Source of the DNA: Flexithrix dorotheae DSM 6795
GTDB lineage: Bacteria > Bacteroidota > Bacteroidia > Cytophagales > Flammeovirgaceae
Length of the DNA stretch: 64,000 nucleotides
Assembly (NCBI RefSeq): GCF_000379765.1
Contig: NZ_KB903498.1
Span: 66,778 to 130,777 of the forward strand
Direction: 5' to 3'
Shown: in pieces, positions 1-12,032 of the stretch
Numbering within the stretch: position 1 is the first letter of the stretch
Layout of the letters: every line of letters starts with the position of its first letter
Translations under genes and position numbers: made by a program
The notes under the pieces: model-generated
Seen by the model: the letters and a program-made list of their open reading frames with translations, nothing else
Database searches by the model: none
What the model was told of the DNA's origin: nothing

Positions 1-270
1 GATTGTGATGATGCAAATAAAGATATTTATCCAGGTGCTCCAAAAATAGTTGGGAATGGGATAGATGAAAATTGTGATGGAGTTGATGAAAAAGTCTGGT
101 ATGCTGATAAGGATGGAGATGGGTATGGCAATCAAGCTGATAGTTTGGTAGCAGGTATTCAGCCTGATAATTATGTATTAGATAATACAGATTGTGATGA
201 TGCAAATAAAGATATTTATCCAGGTGCTCCAAAAATAGTTGGGAATGGGATAGATGAAAATTGTGATGGA
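1..270 (+). repeat. Tandem coding repeat, 189-bp period
   Basis: Bases 1-81 and 190-270 are identical and lie 189 bp (63 codons) apart in the same frame. They encode consecutive MopE repeats. Perfect identity at DNA level, synonymous sites included, implies recent duplication or gene conversion. More copies may lie upstream of the window. Confidence 0.9.
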
Positions 271-1206
271 ATAATTGAACAAAAAAGAGTTGCTCTGAAA
301 ATTGAAGTAAAAACTTTTAATAAACAACCAATTACAAAAACTAAAATTATTCTATATAAATCCCAAAGCGATGAAAATTTATTACTAAAAGAAAAGCAAC
401 TGAATGAAACTGGTGATTTGGTATTTGATAGTCTAGAAACAGGAACATATTTTATTAAAGTTATCCCAGACTTTGGAAATTATCCTAATCTTTTAACTAC
501 CTATTCTGGTGATTCGCCTTTACAATCTGAGGCAGAAATCATCACTCTGGATAGTAGTTTAACTTATTCAATAAATCTTATTGAGATAGCCGATGACTTA
601 AATGGTAGTGGTAAAATTGAAGGATTAGCCTTATTAAAAGAGGGTAACTCAGGTGGAAGAATCATTACCAATACAGAAGAAAAAGGTACTCCAATCCCCA
701 ATGTCCCAGTATTTTTATTTCCCATTAATTCTAAAAAAGTAATAGGCTTTTCTACCACAGATGATGATGGCAAATTTTTATTCAAGGGATTATTAGATAA
801 TAAGTATTATTTGAAAGCTGATTATAAAGGCATACCAGTTGATTTATTAAATTCTGAGGTAGAGATTTCCAAAGAAAATTCTCTCCAAGTATCCTTATTA
901 GTTGGAGAAAAAATTAGAATTGAAATTAATGCAGTTACAGGATTAAAAAATATAGATTTCGCTGGAATTGTTGAAGTCTACCCCAATCCAATAAAAAATA
1001 AAGTCAACATAAACTTTGAAGAGGGAACTCAAATTTTAAGCTTTCAGGTTTTTGATCTATTAGGTCGTTTATTAAAACATGGAGAATTTAGTAATTTTAG
1101 TGAAACTAATGTCCAATTGGATTTTTCAGACCTTTCTTGTGGAATTTACCAATTTTTTTTAAATACAAATCAAGGATCTGTACTATGGAAAGTGCTTAAA
1201 GAATAA
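1..1206 (+). CDS. Secreted MopE-repeat protein with T9SS sorting domain (5' end missing)
   Basis: The reading frame is open from base 1, so the start lies outside the window; the first in-frame start-like codon (TTG at 145) is not a real start. The N-terminal visible part holds two copies of a MopE-type putative metal-binding repeat (DCDD...PGA...NCDG), separated by an aspartate-rich, calcium-loop-like stretch (ADKDGDGYG). A middle region (about residues 100-300) looks like extracellular carboxypeptidase-regulatory or SpaA-like beta folds. The last 75 residues match the type IX secretion C-terminal sorting domain: VYPNP near its start, then FDLLGR, ending WKVLKE. The protein is therefore inferred to be exported by the type IX system and anchored at the cell surface. 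Its binding or enzymatic role cannot be told from this fragment. Confidence 0.85.
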   Translation, partial: DCDDANKDIYPGAPKIVGNGIDENCDGVDEKVWYADKDGDGYGNQADSLVAGIQPDNYVLDNTDCDDANKDIYPGAPKIVGNGIDENCDGIIEQKRVALKIEVKTFNKQPITKTKIILYKSQSDENLLLKEKQLNETGDLVFDSLETGTYFIKVIPDFGNYPNLLTTYSGDSPLQSEAEIITLDSSLTYSINLIEIADDLNGSGKIEGLALLKEGNSGGRIITNTEEKGTPIPNVPVFLFPINSKKVIGFSTTDDDGKFLFKGLLDNKYYLKADYKGIPVDLLNSEVEISKENSLQVSLLVGEKIRIEINAVTGLKNIDFAGIVEVYPNPIKNKVNINFEEGTQILSFQVFDLLGRLLKHGEFSNFSETNVQLDFSDLSCGIYQFFLNTNQGSVLWKVLKE

Positions 1207-1261
1207 TAGTTCAAATAAAGCGGTTTCTATTATAAATTTACCTTATAGTTAAATAATAATT

Positions 1262-1276
1262 ATAGATAACAACTAT
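1262..1276 (+). promoter_or_regulatory. OxyR-like half operator upstream of katG
   Basis: ATAGATAACAACTAT fits the OxyR half-site pattern ATAGnTnnnAnCTAT at every defined position and sits 57 bp before katG. A further ATAG occurs at 1245, but the second 15-bp half of a full OxyR site is not present at the standard 22-bp spacing. OxyR control of katG is established elsewhere; here it is inferred. No oxyR gene lies in the window. Confidence 0.45.
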
Positions 1277-1320
1277 ACAAATAAAATTGTAAATTAGACT
1301 CTGAAACAATAAACAATTAA

Positions 1321-3552
<2,232 letters not shown>

Positions 3553-3599
3553 TAAATGGTTTGGAGATGAATTGATCCTAAATAAATTTATGACAATAA

Positions 3600-3634
3600 A
3601 AAAGGCAACTCCTCAGCGGGGTTGTCTTTTTTTT
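3600..3634 (+). terminator. Rho-independent terminator of katG
   Basis: A 13-bp stem with two G-T pairs (3600-3612 with 3618-3630), a TCAGC loop and a T run, 48 bases after the katG stop. Confidence 0.8.
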
Positions 3635-3792
3635 GTGTTGGAGTTTTAATTTCCATTTTGGGCAAATTGTACTGTCTTAAGTCATTTTAATTTGTAAATT
3701 GAAAGGTTGTAAGGCTTTTCTAAATCTCTAATGAAAGGCACAATTGAGTACATTTAATTATGACCAACTACTTAACTGACTGAAACAAGTAA

Positions 3793-5511
3793 ATGAAAAA
3801 AGCGAGAAGAAACTTTATTAAACAAACAAGCCTGGTAGCCACCGCATTTACTTTTCCCCAGGGATATTATTTAGCAAATGGCTTCTCCAATAAAAATAGT
3901 AAACCAGAGATACTCCAAAAACTCTCTGAGCTAAATGATAAACACATAGAGCATTTATTAGAAATGCAAATAAATGATCCGAACAGTCCCTGGCATGGAG
4001 GTTTGAGCAATGCCTACGACATACCAAATGCACATTCTACTTATGGTTTAATTGTTCGGCTGGGGAATTCATATGCATCTCCCTATTCGGATTACTTCCA
4101 GGATAAAAGACTGGAAAAGCCACTGGAAATGGCTGCCAAATGCCTGTGTAATGTGCAATATGAAGATGGTACAATTGATTTGTATAGTACCAATTTTCAT
4201 TCTACCCCAGACACCGCATTTGTGGTGAATTACCTAAGTCCAATTTATAAGGTGCTTAAAGAGATGGACCAAGCTGGTCTGGCAGGTTTTCTGGAAAATA
4301 TGAGTGTCTTTTTAGGAAATACTGCAAAGTGCCTGGCAATAGGTGGAATTCATACCCCAAATCACCGGTGGGTGGTTTGTTCGGCTCTTGCCTGGGTAAA
4401 TTCATTTTTTCCAGATCCAAAATTGCTTTCCAGAATTGATGAATGGTTGAGTGAAGGGATTGACCAGGATCCAGACGGGCAATATACTGAGCAAAGTGTA
4501 AGTATTTATTCCCCGGTTTGTGATGATATGTTCCTGACTTTGGGCAAATTATTGAACAGACCGGACTTGTTGGAGGTTGTACGGAAAAACCTGGATATGA
4601 CCCTTTATTATATTCAGCCTGGAGGGGAAGTCCTGACAGATGCCTCCAATAGGCAGGACAATGCAAAAATAGGTTATGTGAGTAATTATTATTATGCTTA
4701 CAGGTACTTTGCATTAATGGATAAAAATCCCACCTATGCAGCTGTCTGCGCCTTAATTGAACAGGAAATGCCTGAGAAAATCACACGGTACATTTCGGAA
4801 CTTTTGGAAGACCCGATTTTTGAAAATGAACTGGTGACTGCTTCAAAAATTCCAGATCAGTATTTCAAGCGATTTAAACATTCAGGAGTTTTCAGAATAA
4901 GGAATGGTATAACAGATCTCTCCGTGATTGAAGGAAACCCTACATTCATGACAATGATGGTAGGAAGTGCTGTTTTGCAATCCATCAGAATTGCTGCGGC
5001 ATTTTTTGGATGGAGGGGCCAATTTACTTCTCAGGAAGCAAAAACGGAAGGCAATAAAATTATTCTTACCATGTCACAAGTACATGGTTATTTTCAACCC
5101 TATCCTGAAGGGGAGATTCCTGATGCTGATATGGATATGGATGGCAGACCCCAGCGGAAAATGAGTGAAGTTCAGAAAATGAATTATAAAATAGAGATCA
5201 GTGAAAAGGTTGGTCAGGCTATAGTAGATATCCAGATTGATGGAACCAAAAATGTTCCGGTTTCCATGGAGCTCAGTTTCAGAGATGGAGGGGAGCTAAA
5301 AGGAGTCACAACAATTCCCGGATCGCCCAATGCTTATTTCCTGGAAAGCGGTTTTGGGAAATATACACATGGAAATCACTCCATCAACTTTGGCCCTGGA
5401 AAAGCGGAACATAAATGGGCACAGATCAGAGGAATGTTGCCCAAGCAGAAAGGAGAAAGTGTTTACATTACCGGCTATACTCCATTTAATTACATATTGC
5501 AATTAAACTGA
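3793..5511 (+). CDS. Tat-exported protein of unknown function, possibly a sugar-active (alpha/alpha) barrel
   Basis: The 572-residue product starts with a twin-arginine-like signal (RRNFIKQTS, then a hydrophobic stretch ending near residue 30), so export is likely. The body is helix-rich for about 350 residues (repeated Trp, Tyr and Asn-rich segments such as DPNSPWHGG and NYYYAYRYF), followed by a beta-rich C-terminal third. That two-part plan resembles heparinase II/III-like or other alpha/alpha-barrel polysaccharide-active proteins, but no family signature was recognised and no catalytic residues can be assigned. It is not in an obvious operon. The similarity is structural impression only. 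Confidence 0.6.
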   Translation: MKKARRNFIKQTSLVATAFTFPQGYYLANGFSNKNSKPEILQKLSELNDKHIEHLLEMQINDPNSPWHGGLSNAYDIPNAHSTYGLIVRLGNSYASPYSDYFQDKRLEKPLEMAAKCLCNVQYEDGTIDLYSTNFHSTPDTAFVVNYLSPIYKVLKEMDQAGLAGFLENMSVFLGNTAKCLAIGGIHTPNHRWVVCSALAWVNSFFPDPKLLSRIDEWLSEGIDQDPDGQYTEQSVSIYSPVCDDMFLTLGKLLNRPDLLEVVRKNLDMTLYYIQPGGEVLTDASNRQDNAKIGYVSNYYYAYRYFALMDKNPTYAAVCALIEQEMPEKITRYISELLEDPIFENELVTASKIPDQYFKRFKHSGVFRIRNGITDLSVIEGNPTFMTMMVGSAVLQSIRIAAAFFGWRGQFTSQEAKTEGNKIILTMSQVHGYFQPYPEGEIPDADMDMDGRPQRKMSEVQKMNYKIEISEKVGQAIVDIQIDGTKNVPVSMELSFRDGGELKGVTTIPGSPNAYFLESGFGKYTHGNHSINFGPGKAEHKWAQIRGMLPKQKGESVYITGYTPFNYILQLN

Positions 5512-6168
5512 ATTTTTTTGATTTGATAAAATAGGGTAAAATAAAAATATGTAGAAAGGGTAACTGAAATATTCGGTTAATATAGTTAAATAAAATTATC
5601 TCTCAGGTGGTTTATTCGTAAGAAATTATCAAAGGATTTTTTGATCTGCATCTTTAGTTTTTATGAATACTTTGGAATACCATGCCTCCTTTCCCTGAGG
5701 AAATAGTGAATAATCAAAATCAGGTAAAAACCTTCTGCCATTGATTTGGTTGAATCTTTGTGATAATTAATAAAGGAATCCGGAGAAAGGCCCCAAAACA
5801 ATGGCAAATGAGCTTATTTTTTGAACTGGTAAAGGATTTAAATTCCCTGATTCTAATATTTTAAAAGGGATTTTTCCAGCTGCCTTTAAATTGTTAAAAT
5901 TTTTTCACATTAAATTCTCCAGATCCCATAAAAACTAACTTACAATCCCTGATTTTTGAAAATTTCCTGATCGAATTTCCAAATTGGTGGTCATTATCCG
6001 CAATTTGGGGAAATTTTCTACACATTGGGAGTGTGGAATCAATAAAATGAGGTAGCAAACGAACTGATTTCTAATTTATTATGGCTATTAAATAACATTA
6101 AGAAAATTGGCATCAATTTTCCTAGTGGGTTGGCAGATAAATACAACTCGTTAAACTATAATTTCCAA
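5512..6168. other. 657-bp intergenic region
   Basis: Lies between the Tat-exported protein gene and the efflux operon. It is AT-rich. On the minus strand at 5629-5904 there is a frame that looks coding but is broken by one stop (listed separately). Two GGGTAA elements occur at 5534 and 5558, 24 bp apart, without the TTTG core seen in the galactan-locus promoters. No clear promoter for the efflux operon was identified. Confidence 0.5.
5629..5904 (-). pseudogene. Possible decayed gene fragment
   Basis: A 92-codon minus-strand frame is interrupted only by one TAA at 5767-5769. The C-terminal part (with NGRRFLPDFDY and GKEAWYSKVFI) and the part before the stop (KIPFKILESGNLNPLP) have a coding-like residue mix, unlike the other frames here. 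There is no convincing start, and no family was recognised. It may be the remnant of a lost gene, or chance. Confidence 0.25.
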
Positions 6169-7317
6169 ATGAAAAACTACCCATTTTTTAAGGAGCTTAG
6201 AATTAAAACCCAATTTTTATTTTGTTCCGCACTTATACTGGCTATAAGTTGTAAGGAAAAAGTACAAGAAGATACCGGCCTGGCACTCCCTGTAAAAACC
6301 CTGAAAGGAGAGTTAGCAGCCAATACCTTCCAATATTTAGGTTCTGTGGAAGGGATAGAAGACGTTGAAATACGTCCTCAGGTTGATGGAATTCTGGAAG
6401 AAATTTATGTAGATGAAGGAGACTTTGTTCAAAAAGGACAGCCTTTATTTAAGATTAATTCCCAGCCTTATTTGGAAGATTTAAAAAATGCCCGGGCTAA
6501 TGTAGCTTTGGAAAGGGCAAAACTCAAAAAAACCAAAACAGAGTTAGAACGCTTACAACCGCTTATCGATAATGAAGTAATTTCGGATGTAAAGCAAAAA
6601 ACGGCTCAGGCAGATTATGAAATTGCAGAGGCCTCACTTGCCAGGGCACAGGCTCTTGAAGCCAACATGGAAATTAAGCTGGGCTTCACTACCATAAATG
6701 CACCGGTAAGCGGATTTATTGGTCGAATTCCAAAATCTGAAGGAAATGTGATTAAAAACACAAATTCAGAACCGTTAACCATACTATCGAATGTAAGTAA
6801 AGTATATGTATACTTTTCCATGAGTGAATCTGATCATTTATATTATGAGCGAATGAAAAAAGATTCCACTTCTAAAAGAATAAGCCCTGATGTTAAGCTT
6901 GTTCTTGCTGATGGATATGTTTATGATCACCATGGCAGAATTGATGCTAATTCAGGTCAGATCAATAGAAATACGGGTTCTATAACACTGCGTGCGGTGT
7001 TTGACAATCCCGACACTTTGCTCCGATCCGGAAATACCGGGAAAATCCTTATGGAGCAAATCTACCCCAATGCCATCCTTATACCACAAAGTGCTGCTAT
7101 TTCCATTCAGGATAAAAAGTTTGTTTTCGTATTGGATGAAAACAACAAAACGGTCCGAAAGGAAATTGAAATCGAAGGCAGATCGGGAAAAGATTACATT
7201 ATCAACAGCGAGAGTTTGTCAGCAAATGACAGAATTGTTGTTTCTGGTGTGAACAAGTTAGCTGATGGTATTTTAATCAATCCTATACAGAGCGGCAGAC
7301 TATTAACAGGGAACTAA
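6169..7317 (+). CDS. RND efflux periplasmic adaptor (membrane fusion protein), lipoprotein
   Basis: An HlyD/AcrA-type adaptor that links the inner-membrane pump to the outer-membrane channel. The ATG at 6169 is preferred over an upstream TTG at 6130 because it places a lipoprotein signal (hydrophobic run ending LAISC) directly at the N-terminus, with the acylated Cys about 25 residues in. The barrel-sandwich lipoyl half-motifs follow (VDGILEEIYVDEGDFVQKGQ and later NAPVSGFIGRIP), with an alpha-helical hairpin between them, then the beta-barrel and membrane-proximal domains. It is the first gene of a three-gene operon; a strong hairpin separates it from the pump gene. Confidence 0.93.
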   Translation: MKNYPFFKELRIKTQFLFCSALILAISCKEKVQEDTGLALPVKTLKGELAANTFQYLGSVEGIEDVEIRPQVDGILEEIYVDEGDFVQKGQPLFKINSQPYLEDLKNARANVALERAKLKKTKTELERLQPLIDNEVISDVKQKTAQADYEIAEASLARAQALEANMEIKLGFTTINAPVSGFIGRIPKSEGNVIKNTNSEPLTILSNVSKVYVYFSMSESDHLYYERMKKDSTSKRISPDVKLVLADGYVYDHHGRIDANSGQINRNTGSITLRAVFDNPDTLLRSGNTGKILMEQIYPNAILIPQSAAISIQDKKFVFVLDENNKTVRKEIEIEGRSGKDYIINSESLSANDRIVVSGVNKLADGILINPIQSGRLLTGN

Positions 7318-7334
7318 TAAACCCTTCAATTCCC

Positions 7335-7376
7335 AAAAAGGCAGTTTTTAATATTCAGTTAAAAGCTGTCTTTTTT
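7335..7376 (+). terminator. Strong hairpin with T run between adaptor and pump genes
   Basis: A stem of about 17 bp (7335-7351 with 7359-7375, AAAAAGGCAG paired with CTGTCTTTTT at its base) has a 7-base loop and ends in TTTTTT. It has the form of an intrinsic terminator but lies inside the efflux operon, 30 bp before the pump start, so it would set the ratio of adaptor to pump. Confidence 0.65.
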
Positions 7377-7405
7377 GTAGTACTGATGATAACAAGGAAT
7401 TATTT

Positions 7406-10400
7406 ATGTTAGAAAATATAATATCAAGGCCAGTTTTTACACTGGTAATCTCCATTTTACTGGTATTGGCAGGAGCTGTAAGTATTTCGACTTTACCAGT
7501 AGAGCGTTTTCCCGAAATTGCACCACCTAGTGTCAGTGTGCAGGTATATTATCCGGGAGCAAATGCTGAAACAGTTGCGAAATCTGTTTTGTTACCTATT
7601 GAGGAGGCGATTAACGGTACAGAAAATATGACTTATGCCAACTCCACGGCTACCAACTCTGGTCGTGGCAGGGTAACAGTGTATTTTAAGCCGGGTGCAG
7701 ATCCCAATAGTGCGGCTGTAGAAATTCAAAACCGTATTTCTGGTGTAACCCAAAAAATTCCGCAGGAGGTAAACGAAGCAGGAATACAGGTAATGAAAAG
7801 GATGAAGGGTAGTATAATGACCATCAATATTTTTAGTGAAACAGGCGTATACAATGAAACCTTCCTCAATGCCTATACCCGAATTAATATTAGAAGGGAA
7901 TTGAAAAGGATAGAAGGGCTGGCAGAAGCAAGTATATTGCGTTCGAGAGATTATGCCATGAGGATTTGGCTCGATCCTAATAAACTCGCACTTTATGAAC
8001 TTACTCCCAAAGACGTTTACCAGCAAATATTAGATCAAAACTTTGAGGCTGCTCCAGGACAATTTGGTGAAAATTCTGATGAACTTTTTGAAATTGTATT
8101 GAAGCACGAAGGACGTTTTGACGAAGAAGAAGAATATGGAAATTTGGTGGTAAAGGCAGATAAAACAGGTTCTCTATTACATCTTCGGGATATTTCCAGA
8201 ATTGAATTTGGTGCAGATAACTATACCAGTGAAAACAGACTGGATGGCAAGCCTGCGGTTACCATAGATATTGTTCAGCTGAGTGGAGCTAATGCTGTAG
8301 AAATTGATAATAAAGTACGGGAAATATTAGAAGACCAAGCTAAAATATTTCCTGATGGTATTGATTATGAGATCACCTATAGTGTGAGAGATCAGATTGA
8401 CCAATCCATGAGCCAGGTGGTACAAACCCTCATAGAAGCTTTCCTTTTAGTATTTCTGGTAGTTTTTATTTTCCTACAGGATTTTAGAATTACGCTTATT
8501 ACCGCTATCTCTATTCCAATTTCTCTGGTGGGTACCTTCTTTTTCCTAAGTCTGGTAGGGGTTTCTATGAATGTACTGAGTATGTTTTCACTAGTGCTTT
8601 CCATTGGAATTGTGGTGGATAATGCCATTGTGGTAATGGAAGCCATTCATGAGAAAATGACTCACCATGGTATGGGTGCAAAAGAAGCTGTCAATGCGGC
8701 AATGAGCGAAATTACAGGTGCTATTATTTCAATTACTATCGTAATTGCAGCTGTATTTCTTCCTATTGGCTTTATGAAAGGTCCTGTTGGAATTTTTTAC
8801 AGAGAGTTTGCCTACACTATTATTTTTGCTGTAATTATTTCAGCAGTAAATGCCCTAACCCTTGGGCCTGTGCTCACTCGTCTACTTTTCAAAAACAGGA
8901 CTGAAACACCTAAAACCAGTAAAGGACTTAAAGAAAAAATTCGACAGCATAAAACTATACAAAAAGTAAGTACCGCAAAAGAAAAAAGTCTGAAAAAATT
9001 TGACAGCTTTTTCGACCGCTTTACCAAAAATTACATTAGTGTAATCAAATTGGCAATACGCCATAAATGGCTCTCTATTCTAGGTTTGGTGCTGGTTTTT
9101 GTATCAACAGTATTGTTAATGAAGTCAACCCCAAGCGGGTTTATTCCTACCGAAGATGATAATTTCCTGATTATGTCTTTAAGAATGCCCGAGGGTTCAT
9201 CACTGCATAGAACCAACGAGGCCTTAAGAAGTGCCGATTCACTGCTCCAAATCCAAAGTGCAGTAGCCTCTATAAATACGGTATCAGGAGTGAATGTGGT
9301 AGATAACTCTAACAGCCCTTCATCTGGTATGGCATATATCAAATTAAAAGATGGACCTGATAGAGGAGATATTCATAAAATGGATGATGTAGTGAAACAT
9401 TTATCTGAAGTGCTTGGAGAAATAGATGGGGCAAGTGTGAATGTTTATCCAAGACCTACGGTTCAGGGTTTTGGTGATTTTGATGGTGTGCAGGTGATGT
9501 TGCAGGACCGTACTGGTGGTGATTTGGGTGAATTTGGGCTAATGGTGAACGAGTTTATTGCTCAGCTCTCTCAATATCCAGAAGTTCAAAATGCTTTTAC
9601 CTCATTTAACCCTAATTTTCCTCAGGCAAAGCTCGTGATTGATTATGAGAAAGCTAAAAGTCTTGGGGTAAGTATCAAAGATATGATGTTTACTATCAAA
9701 TCTTATTTCGGGCAAACACAAGCTGGTGACTTTAACCGATTTAGTCGCCAATATGGGGTTTTTATGCAAGCAGATATTCAGTTTAGGGAAAATCCAAAAG
9801 AGTTTAATAATATTTTCGTGAAAAATAAAGATGGGGAAATGGTTCCCATTAATACTATTGTAAAATTAGACCAGGCTTTTGGCCCTGAAACTGTCAATCG
9901 TTACAACCTGTATAACGCTGCTAAAATTAATGTCACCCCTGCAAAAGGTTATAGTACGGGAGATGTCATGAATGTCATAGAAGCGTTAGCTGCGAATAAG
10001 CTTCCAGCCAGTTTGAGTTACGAGTGGACAAGTATGAGTTTAGAGGAGAAAAACTCCAGTGGTGAGTCAACCATTATCTTCATCATGAGTATTGTTCTTG
10101 TTTATTTTATTCTGGCAGCCCAGTACGAGAGTTTTTGGTTACCTTGGGCGGTAATTCTTTCCATACCCACAGGTATTGTAGGGGTATTTATGGCAATTCA
10201 ATTGGCTGGGATTGACAATAACACTTATGTACAGGTAGGGATCATTATGCTTATTGGGTTACTGGCAAAAAATGCCATTCTGATTGTGGAGTTTGCAGCA
10301 CAAAAGAGAAAAGCAGGTCTTTCTGCACTTGATGCCGTGTTAGAAGCCAGTGCTCTGCGACTCAGATCAATTATTATGACTTCCCTGGCTTTCACAGTAG

Positions 10401-10582
10401 GTTTAATTCCGCTAATGTTTGCCGAAGGTGCCTCTGCCCAGGGAAATAAATCTGTAAGTATCGGAACAGCAGGAGGGATGTTGTCGGGAATTATCCTGGG
10501 GATATTAATCATCCCGGTTTTAGCTTACCTTTTCCAAAATTTACATGATCGATTTAATTTGAAATTTGAAGATGAGAATTAA
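7406..10582 (+). CDS. RND efflux pump inner-membrane transporter, HAE-1 (AcrB-like)
   Basis: The 1058-residue proton-driven pump exports drugs or other amphiphiles. It shows the two-fold RND repeat: TM1 at the N-terminus, a large periplasmic loop, a TM2-6 block around residues 340-485, a second loop and a C-terminal TM block. The relay Lys of TM10 is Lys955 (GLLAKNAILIVEF). The TM4 acidic pair, Asp-Asp in AcrB, is Asp405-Asn406 here (GIVVDNAIVV), so the second acid is replaced. An AAGGA sequence lies 10 bp before the ATG. The following channel gene overlaps its 3' end. Confidence 0.95.
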   Translation: MLENIISRPVFTLVISILLVLAGAVSISTLPVERFPEIAPPSVSVQVYYPGANAETVAKSVLLPIEEAINGTENMTYANSTATNSGRGRVTVYFKPGADPNSAAVEIQNRISGVTQKIPQEVNEAGIQVMKRMKGSIMTINIFSETGVYNETFLNAYTRINIRRELKRIEGLAEASILRSRDYAMRIWLDPNKLALYELTPKDVYQQILDQNFEAAPGQFGENSDELFEIVLKHEGRFDEEEEYGNLVVKADKTGSLLHLRDISRIEFGADNYTSENRLDGKPAVTIDIVQLSGANAVEIDNKVREILEDQAKIFPDGIDYEITYSVRDQIDQSMSQVVQTLIEAFLLVFLVVFIFLQDFRITLITAISIPISLVGTFFFLSLVGVSMNVLSMFSLVLSIGIVVDNAIVVMEAIHEKMTHHGMGAKEAVNAAMSEITGAIISITIVIAAVFLPIGFMKGPVGIFYREFAYTIIFAVIISAVNALTLGPVLTRLLFKNRTETPKTSKGLKEKIRQHKTIQKVSTAKEKSLKKFDSFFDRFTKNYISVIKLAIRHKWLSILGLVLVFVSTVLLMKSTPSGFIPTEDDNFLIMSLRMPEGSSLHRTNEALRSADSLLQIQSAVASINTVSGVNVVDNSNSPSSGMAYIKLKDGPDRGDIHKMDDVVKHLSEVLGEIDGASVNVYPRPTVQGFGDFDGVQVMLQDRTGGDLGEFGLMVNEFIAQLSQYPEVQNAFTSFNPNFPQAKLVIDYEKAKSLGVSIKDMMFTIKSYFGQTQAGDFNRFSRQYGVFMQADIQFRENPKEFNNIFVKNKDGEMVPINTIVKLDQAFGPETVNRYNLYNAAKINVTPAKGYSTGDVMNVIEALAANKLPASLSYEWTSMSLEEKNSSGESTIIFIMSIVLVYFILAAQYESFWLPWAVILSIPTGIVGVFMAIQLAGIDNNTYVQVGIIMLIGLLAKNAILIVEFAAQKRKAGLSALDAVLEASALRLRSIIMTSLAFTVGLIPLMFAEGASAQGNKSVSIGTAGGMLSGIILGILIIPVLAYLFQNLHDRFNLKFEDEN

Positions 10583-12032
10583 AGATATGACATTGATTAA
10601 AAATCTGGTGATATTATTTCTTCTGGTATTCACAGGATGTAAAATACATGAACCCTATCAAAGACCTGAATTTAAAGAACCAGAAAAGTTTTATGGTTCT
10701 GGTAATATCATGGAAAGCGATACGGTAAATATGGCCAATTTGAACTGGAAAGAGTTTTTTGATGACCCGGTTTTAATTTCCCTGATTGATTCTGCGCTGG
10801 TCAATAGTATTGATGTGCAGATTGCAAATGAATATGTGGAAATGGGTTTATCGAGATTAAAGCAATCCAAGGCGAACTTTTTTCCTTCTGTTTCTGCTGC
10901 CCCATTTAAGGCAAGAAGAGATTATTTTTCAGAAAATTATAATAACTATGGCTCCAACCGGTCCAGAAGAATCTATGGGGAGGAAAAACCACCAACCAGT
11001 TTTTACACAGAGCGGTTGGAATATGAATCATCTGTAGACCTAAGCTGGGAGCTTGATTTGTGGGGGAAACTTAGGGCTCAGAAAAAGGCCAGTCTTCATG
11101 CTTACATGAAATCCATGGAGTTCCAAAAAGCTGTGAGGACTTCCCTGATTGCGGAAATAGCCATAACTTATTCAAATCTACTTTTATTACAGTCCCAACT
11201 GGAAGTTTTTAGGCGAAACCTGCAACTAAATGACAGTACCATGCAAATGGTAAAATTGCAATATGATGCGGGTGAGGTTACCTCTTTGGCGGTTAAACAA
11301 ACACAATCTCAAAGTTTGCGTGCCCAAACTTTAATTCCCCAGCTTGAACGGGAATACATTCTGCAGGAAAACCGGTTGAACAGATTAATTGGGCGTTTTC
11401 CGGAACCAATTGAGACTGAAGAACTGGAATGGGATATGCTTGATGATGATTATGTAGTGGGGATGCCTCTGGCACTGTTAAGAAACAGACCGGATGTAGC
11501 TGCCGCAGAATACAATTTACAGGAAAGTTATGAAAAAGTGGGTGTGGCTAATGCCATGAGATATCCATCCATCAATATTGGGGCAAGTGTAGGCTTAAAC
11601 TCCTTTCAATTTGATAAATTATTAAATCCGGCAGGTTCTGGATTTTTGCTTCTAAACGGACTGGTTTTCCAGCCTATTTTTCAAAAAAGAAGGTTGAAAA
11701 CTAATTATGAAGTTGCTCTTTCCCAAAAGAAAGTTGCCGAACTGGAATTCAGAGATAAATTTCTGCTGGCAATGGGTGAAGTTTCCAATGCGATGGTGGC
11801 TATTGAAAAATTGAAAGAAGAATATGAAATAGCCCAAAACAGGGTGGAGACGGCCAGTAAAGCTGTAAAAGATGCATTCTTGTTATTCCAAAGTGGTATG
11901 GCCAGTTATCTGGAAGTAATAACAGCACAAAGTGAAGCTTTAGATAGTGAGTTGAATTTGGAGAGTGTGAAAATGCAATTATTCGCAGCCAATGTAGAGC
12001 TTTACAGAAGTTTGGGAGGAGGCTGGAAATAA
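10572..12032 (+). CDS. RND outer-membrane channel lipoprotein (NodT/OprM family)
   Basis: A TolC-like outer-membrane factor that completes the tripartite pump. A lipoprotein signal ends in VFTGC; the repeated coiled-coil and barrel halves, the SWELDLWGKL segment and the LLRNRPDVAAAEYNL motif are typical of NodT/OprM proteins. The ATG at 10572 overlaps the last 11 bp of the pump gene, fitting translational coupling; ATG 10587 is an alternative that gives a shorter signal peptide. Length (about 486 residues) is normal for the family. Confidence 0.93.
   Translation: MRIKDMTLIKNLVILFLLVFTGCKIHEPYQRPEFKEPEKFYGSGNIMESDTVNMANLNWKEFFDDPVLISLIDSALVNSIDVQIANEYVEMGLSRLKQSKANFFPSVSAAPFKARRDYFSENYNNYGSNRSRRIYGEEKPPTSFYTERLEYESSVDLSWELDLWGKLRAQKKASLHAYMKSMEFQKAVRTSLIAEIAITYSNLLLLQSQLEVFRRNLQLNDSTMQMVKLQYDAGEVTSLAVKQTQSQSLRAQTLIPQLEREYILQENRLNRLIGRFPEPIETEELEWDMLDDDYVVGMPLALLRNRPDVAAAEYNLQESYEKVGVANAMRYPSINIGASVGLNSFQFDKLLNPAGSGFLLLNGLVFQPIFQKRRLKTNYEVALSQKKVAELEFRDKFLLAMGEVSNAMVAIEKLKEEYEIAQNRVETASKAVKDAFLLFQSGMASYLEVITAQSEALDSELNLESVKMQLFAANVELYRSLGGGWK

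Noticed and set aside
4256-4714. 152-codon minus-strand open frame
   Set aside because: Lies wholly inside the Tat-exported protein gene; cysteine/histidine-rich antisense composition, no start context.
5534-5563. Two GGGTAA elements after the Tat-exported protein gene
   Set aside because: Spacing is 24 bp rather than 21 and there is no TTTG 40 bp on, so it does not fit the galactan-locus operator.
7592-8026. 144-codon minus-strand open frame
   Set aside because: Antisense to a conserved part of the RND pump; no protein-like features.
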